From Pempheris klunzingeri (lineage: Eukaryota; Chordata; Actinopteri; Acropomatiformes; Pempheridae), in assembly GCF_042242105.1 (NCBI RefSeq), contig NC_092020.1, positions 7,074,501 to 7,138,500 on the forward strand: a DNA stretch of 64,000 nt. The letters are read 5' to 3'. The translations under genes and the position numbers were made by a program. This document shows, in pieces, positions 58,775 to 64,000 of the stretch (positions within the stretch are counted from its first letter, which is position 1; every line of letters begins with the position of its first letter). The notes below the pieces were generated by a model. That model was not told the DNA's origin and made no database searches. It saw only the letters and a list, made by a program, of their open reading frames with translations.

Positions 58775-59478
58775 CACTACTCACAAAAAGTTAGGGATAT
58801 TCGACTTTCAGGTGAAATATATGGAAAATGTAAAAAGTGAATGCTACAGTGATATTATATCATGAAAGTAGAGCATTCAAGTAGAAGCATGCAATGTTAA
58901 TTTTATTCATCTTAAACAATTTATTGAAAGAAAATCTAACAACAGTGGTAGGTATACCACAACAAAACATTTTCAGTGTCTCAATAAATTGGGATGTGGC
59001 CAAAGGACGTCCACTCCTCTCCTTTCTGTGACTCTTCCAGTCTCTGTATCACTGTTACAACCTCCTGATGACACTCTGTGACCCTCTAAGCTCAGTGAAC
59101 ACCTCCGTCTGAGGACTTCCTGTTTGAAGCCTCCAGTGTTGAGGTGCTGCTGATCAATTGTTAGGTGTCGTCTTGGTCTCATGATGTCAGAATGTGAACA
59201 GCATGATGAGGAGGACTGTTTAAATACCAATTCTAACTGAAGCAGGAAATGTATTGGTGGATTCATGGATCAAACCTGTTGTAAATTTTGCTGTTAAGCT
59301 TCTTGTTAGAGAACAGCAACTTGTGCAAAAAGTATTGAAACACTGAACAGTTGGACATGTGCATTCAAAAGTTTAGAGAAGGTCACATTAAGTTCACCTG
59401 GAAAGGTTAGAATGCATTTTAGGTTCATCCTGAAATTTCACCTGAAAGATGAATATCCCTAACTTTTTGTGAGTAGTG
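58775..59478. mobile_element. Non-autonomous mariner-like DNA transposon
   Basis: Inverted termini of about 47 bases: 58775 onward begins CACTACTCACAAAAAGTTAG and continues GGATATT...CTTTCAGGTGAAAT; the other end (to 59478) is its reverse complement with about three differences. The left flank is TA; the right flank is GA, possibly a mutated TA. The 700-bp body has no intact transposase. The termini are of Tc1/mariner style. Confidence 0.75.
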
Positions 59479-61699
59479 GATATGACAGTCACAGTAATGA
59501 GTCTGCATTTTGCACTTCTGGTTCCCTCGCCTCAAAGTCAGTGTTCTATGGCATGAAGTTCATCTGTAAATAGCCAACTCTCATCTTTAAAAAGGCAAAC
59601 GGGAGGTTAAACGAGACTACAGAGGTTGTCGGAGACATGAAGTGTCATCAAGCTGAACATACGATTCATTTGAATTCATTAGACTCAATCTATTCGCTAG
59701 ACTTCACAGCCTCTAGTTGTGTTGAACTCGTTCTATTTGAACTCAAACTCATTCAATTTATAATGTTTTTCAATCACAACTTTTTAAAATGGTTTTTAGT
59801 TCAGTGGTGGTGATTCCATTTATAATTAAAAAAAAGTGGTGTTCATTGGTGAAGATTAAAACATTACGTGTACCAAGAACTCCAAAGCTCATAAAACGTT
59901 GTACTTCATTTGTTTAATACAGTGCAAAAACAGAAAATAACATAATTCTAGTAAAGAAATGGAGAATGTGTACTCTCATGTTCGTTCTGTTTTCCAATTA
60001 CATAATTCAATTCCACTTTAATTCAAGTCCATTAATTGATTTGAATTAAATATTGACCAAATCTTGATCCCGGTTGCAAACTCATGATTTCAAACAAGAC
60101 AGAAACAAACGACTGAAAGCAGAAATCAAACAGCGTGTGGAAAAAAAGCTTTTATTTAACACCAATGTTCTGATTGTACACACTGAATTTTGGAAGTATT
60201 GCTATAAGATAAACCAGTATTTACCCACAGTGGCGTTCCAAAGGGCCAGTAAAGATATTGTGAAAGTGTTTACTGGGAAACATTTGGGATGAATAAAAAA
60301 AAAAAAAACCAAAACATGATAGCAGTGGAATGTTAAGATCAGCAGCAGCATACCTGGATAGCTATTAAACACGTTCATGTATTTTAAATACATATCCGCA
60401 TATTCAACCGCAGCATTATTTGCTTTTTAAATTAATAATATTTTAGGCTCGTACGGGACAAGAAACTTAGGATGTGTTTGACTAGTTTTAACAGTAAAAT
60501 CAACAGTATTCATGTTCGTTTGACATTGTTTACATGGATCAGCTGTGCATCACTTACTGATCGAATTCAGATGTTCAGGGGAATCATCTACGGGCAGCAT
60601 TGTGATGGCACAAGGGGGAAGCAGGTCACATAAATCAGATTCATAATAGATATGATGCTGTAGAGCTTTTCTTAAGCAGTAGCAGCTTTGACATCTTAAG
60701 TTTGAGACATAGTACAGAATTTAGAAGAAAAACAAACTCTCTATTTTTCCAAACATTGGAGTTGTGGCTGCGTATACATTTATGGTATTTTTAAGATCAG
60801 GTTTTGATTTTCAGGTTCACATAAATGACATTTTAGGGATGTTAAAGGATTGTTATGCAGTATTCAGGCATTTAATGCCCCACATTTATAGTTTCATAAT
60901 GGATACATTAATGAATTGTAATATATGCGGGGATTTCAATGGATTTCTGCATAAATTAAAGGGTTAAAAATCCTTAAAATTTACGGTACAACGTCAATGG
61001 GGTCAATTTATGGATACATTTCCTGATATATTATACATACTAATGGGTTTTAATGGATCATATGCAATGGTAACATGAAATGTTTGAGACAAAAACTTAT
61101 ATACCACCAAAAGACCCCTTTTAAAATTGAAATGTAGGTGATTGCATTTATGTTATTTGATCAGTTTTAAGGGTTTTAACCCCTAAAAAGCTGTTAAAAA
61201 TAATCCATTAAAATACCTAAATATATTACATCCATTAATATATAAACCCCTTTAAAATCCCACCAAACACACCTTGATTACATCAGTAATAATGGGCAAG
61301 TTAATGGGCTTTAAAAGGTACAAAAAATCAGTTTGAAAGTTTCTAGTGTGAAGACATAAACTGCCTATACTCTAGCACAGCTTTGGTCATATATAAAAAA
61401 GGCCAAAAGGTATTCAGTAAAGAATAATATATTATGGCTTCAGTTCAATAAATGCTCTAAATGACTACATTGGCTGGCACATTGGAAGATACAGCAGAAC
61501 TTAGCCAGTATGTTCTGAGGCAGTGACACATGGGAAACTTTGAGGCAATGCAGCTGGAAAAATGTGAAGTGGGCGGAAAAAACACGCATGAATCCAGAGG
61601 TAAGAAGTCTCATTAGAGATAAATGCTGAGTAAAACGAGACAACTCACCACCCTGAAGTGCTGCTTTCCACAGGACTGAGGGATGTTGTCTGTAGAGGT

Positions 61700-61860
61700 T
61701 TCCCATGTATCACGGCCTTCATGTATTCTCTCAACAGGCTTACACCTCATCAGGGTCACAAGCAGGCAGGAGTCTATCCCAGCATGCACTGGGCAAAGCC
61801 AGTCTAGATAAACACACCCATCCTTATATTCATATCTCCTGTTTGGGCAGTATGGGAGGT
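61700..61860 (+). mobile_element. Degraded retroposon fragment
   Basis: CAGGAGTCTATCCCAGCATGC, ACTGGGCAAAGCC and the following words resemble a diverged copy of the retroposon at 38690-38930. Confidence 0.4.
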
Positions 61861-62319
61861 TGAGTCTTTCTTAAAAGAGACATTTTCTGCTCATTTTCAG
61901 GTTCATACTTGTATTTGGGGGCCCTACTAGAATAAGTTTACATGCTGTGTAATGTTAAAAATTTAATGTTTCTCATACTGCTTACTGCTCTTTTCACCCT
62001 CTTTCTGAACACACAGTTTTTAGCTCCTGTCTTTTCAAGCATGTTTATACATATTTTCTGAAAGATGGAGCACTCTAAATAGTCTTTTCTCATAGTTTGA
62101 GGGCTTGTAGACACAACAGGGACACCATTTATGTTGAAAAGACATTAGAAAGTGCATTTTGCCTCATATGTCCCCTTTAATGTGACACTGCTGATCACTC
62201 AACCACCCTTTTCTCCTCCCAAAAAATGATTATTTACCATGTAGCCTTTATAGATGTGTACTTCAACTTCCTTTTGAGCCCAAAAGATCACCAATGTTTG
62301 TGTCAATATGCACAAATAA

Positions 62320-62325
62320 TTTATT
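62320..62325 (-). terminator. Candidate plastin polyadenylation signal
   Basis: AATAAA on the minus strand about 180 bases after the plastin stop codon. Confidence 0.5.
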
Positions 62326-62461
62326 TTGTTTCTAACAGCTGAAACAGACCAGATTGATAAAAAGAAACTTCTGTTTATGGTAATAACTGCATATAGGAAC
62401 CAGACAATACAGCGACCTTCACTTTCTCCATGTCTCATCCAATCAAACAGGGTCAGCCAGT

Positions 62462-62492
<31 letters not shown>

Positions 62493-62501
62493 GGTGTGTA
62501 T

Positions 62502-63273
62502 TTAAGCCCTCTTCATGCCTCTCCCCATCAGGCAGGCGAAGATGGTCATCACCATTTTGGGGTTGACCTCCACCAAGTCGTCAGGCAGGGCGTAGACTTT
62601 CGCCCCGATCTTCCTCGCCATGGAAACGGCATACCTGGTGCAGGAAAGGGTCACAGTTAGCATCACTATGGCAACACAGCATACCTTGAATGCTCATTGT
62701 ATATTACAGCTGCTTTTTTTTTTTTTTTTTTTTAAACACAGTACATTTTTCATCCTACATCACTGAGGACTGTGAACTTTTTTTTAAACCAGCTAAAGAA
62801 GGAATCTATACATCTGTGTCAAAATCCTACGTTCACTGTGGGACATTTAGAAAGCAGAAAAATGTGTGTACATGCATATTATAATTATACTTTGTAGAAA
62901 AATTGTTGTCATGCAAAGAATAATTTCATTTGAGCAAACACAAATCCCTTTTTGCTCAATAGATTAATTTCCAGGTTTGCTACAATACACATTCAGTGCA
63001 CAAAAAAAAAACATCCATAATAATAAGTTTACAATATTCCTAGTGCTTCCCCCCCGTCCTGTCTCTCATGGCTGATAATCCTACGAGCAATCGGACTGGA
63101 AAACAAAAGAAACTATCCACTATAATACTATATTACTTGGCATTGTCCAGTTTGTCTTCATCTGTCAGACTTCCTGTTTTCACCAGCTCAAAGTTCACAC
63201 TCTGCGGCTGAATGGCATCAATCACCTCCAGAACAGGAAGACTGGTACTGATCGATTTGTCCTGAACAGAGGG

Positions 63274-63304
<31 letters not shown>

Positions 63305-63535
63305 TAACTTACTATGTGTGCTACATACAGTGTGAACCAAGTCCAGAACTGGCCTTCTTTGATAGGGAAGAGCCAAACTATACTATAAAGCTAGACTAAA
63401 ATGTAACTCACCTTAAAGCTTTTGATAGAGGAACTCTTGCCAGCCTCAGCCAAAGTCTTGTTGACCCATGAAATTATCAAATCATCTCCTGCTACTTCCC
63501 CATGTCCAAGGTCTTCAAGAACATTCAAAGTGTAC
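62502..63535 (-). CDS. Plastin (fimbrin), C-terminal exons only
   Basis: Actin-bundling protein with two EF hands and four calponin-homology domains; only the last three exons are in the window: 63535-63412, 63261-63137, 62634-62502, with matching phases. They encode most of the fourth CH domain: [58 protein letters not shown], then [20 protein letters not shown] and a stop after [10 protein letters not shown]. The 5' part lies beyond base 64000. SFKDKSIS, NAKYAVSMAR and GRGMKR lean to PLS3, while STSLPVL also fits PLS1/LCP1, so I do not fix the paralogue. A (GT)n precedes the stop region and a (CA)n lies in the second intron. Confidence 0.9.
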
Positions 63536-63852
63536 CTGCAGACAGATTAGCAGACCAGATGTAAGACTGTCAGCTATTAAATCATGTCCTGTTATAGACA
63601 CCACGTGCACTGACTGGTAGCCTCTGTCTTCTAAAACGCCTTAATGTTCCAAAAAGTTGATACTACAATACTACATATCCCATAAACCCAGTGTTTAGTA
63701 ATCCTTCTCTCAGTGCCTTCCCTGCTGTCATTCTGGATGTGTTTGTTTTCTTCACTACTTAAGGGACAAACATGTTGGAAGTGCCCTTTAGGTCTACCTT
63801 TCACTCCTTCCACTATGTGACAGTGACAGAAACTGCGTGTGTGTGTGTGTGT

Positions 63853-63883
63853 GGGGGGGTGGGGGGGTGGGGGGGTGGGGGGG
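63853..63883 (+). repeat. (GGGGGGGT)4 G-quadruplex motif
   Basis: Four runs of exactly seven G separated by single T, directly after a (GT)n tract, upstream of the visible plastin exons. This is an extreme canonical quadruplex motif on the plus strand; the minus-strand transcript would carry the C-rich partner. Confidence 0.9.
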
Positions 63884-64000
63884 TTGACTCTGTGCTGAGG
63901 GAACAGCGCCCTCTCCTTGTTTTGGGCTGTAAAACACCTTTCCATGACCTCCATGGAAAACACTGTGATGTCATGGATAGATGTGAAGGGAAGTACATGA

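Larger units (their letters stand above)
56770..62319. other. Gene-free region between cnga2-like and plastin genes
   Basis: No supported coding exon. It holds (CA)n tracts, a (GGAT)n run near 57260-57288, a family A copy, a mariner-like element with long terminal repeats, an ATTCAA-rich block (59640-60060) and a very AT-rich block (60740-61330). A non-coding first exon of the cnga2-like gene may be here. Confidence 0.5.

Overview
The window reads as nuclear DNA from a bony fish, probably a percomorph-type teleost. Genes are split into many short exons with small introns. There are very many (CA)n, (GT)n and (GATA)n microsatellites, several teleost-style interspersed repeats and no bacterial features. 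The species cannot be named from the sequence.

Six genes are readable and all lie on the minus strand, so transcription runs from high to low coordinates: the 3' end of a plastin gene (62.5-63.5 kb, cut by the window edge), a CNG channel alpha subunit closest to CNGA2 (51.7-56.8 kb), a small calnexin/calmegin-like gene (48.3-50.3 kb), fgl1 (43.8-46.8 kb), snx25 (29.3-41.6 kb) and cspp1 (11.6-26.9 kb). I rebuilt the coding exons of each by reading splice sites on the reverse strand. In all the complete genes the reading phases close exactly: cspp1 25 exons/1010 aa, snx25 21 exons/976 aa, fgl1 7 exons/320 aa, cnga2-like 10 exons/677 aa. Family names come from remembered homologues, not from a search.

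Bases 1-11300 and 56.8-62.3 kb hold no gene I can support. They contain microsatellites, SINE/LINE/DNA-transposon remnants and a few unique AT-rich stretches that could be regulatory. Introns carry a rearranged hAT-type transposase remnant (cspp1), several short repeat families and long simple repeats, some lying directly against splice sites.

The most unusual item is the 48.3-50.3 kb gene. It joins a signal-peptide exon directly to calnexin-type transmembrane and cytosolic-tail exons, with no room for the luminal lectin and P domains, and so would encode a small single-pass ER protein of about 125-135 aa. The genes do not form a pathway: they concern cilia/centrosome (cspp1), endosomal sorting (snx25), a secreted liver factor (fgl1), the ER membrane, a cation channel and actin bundling.
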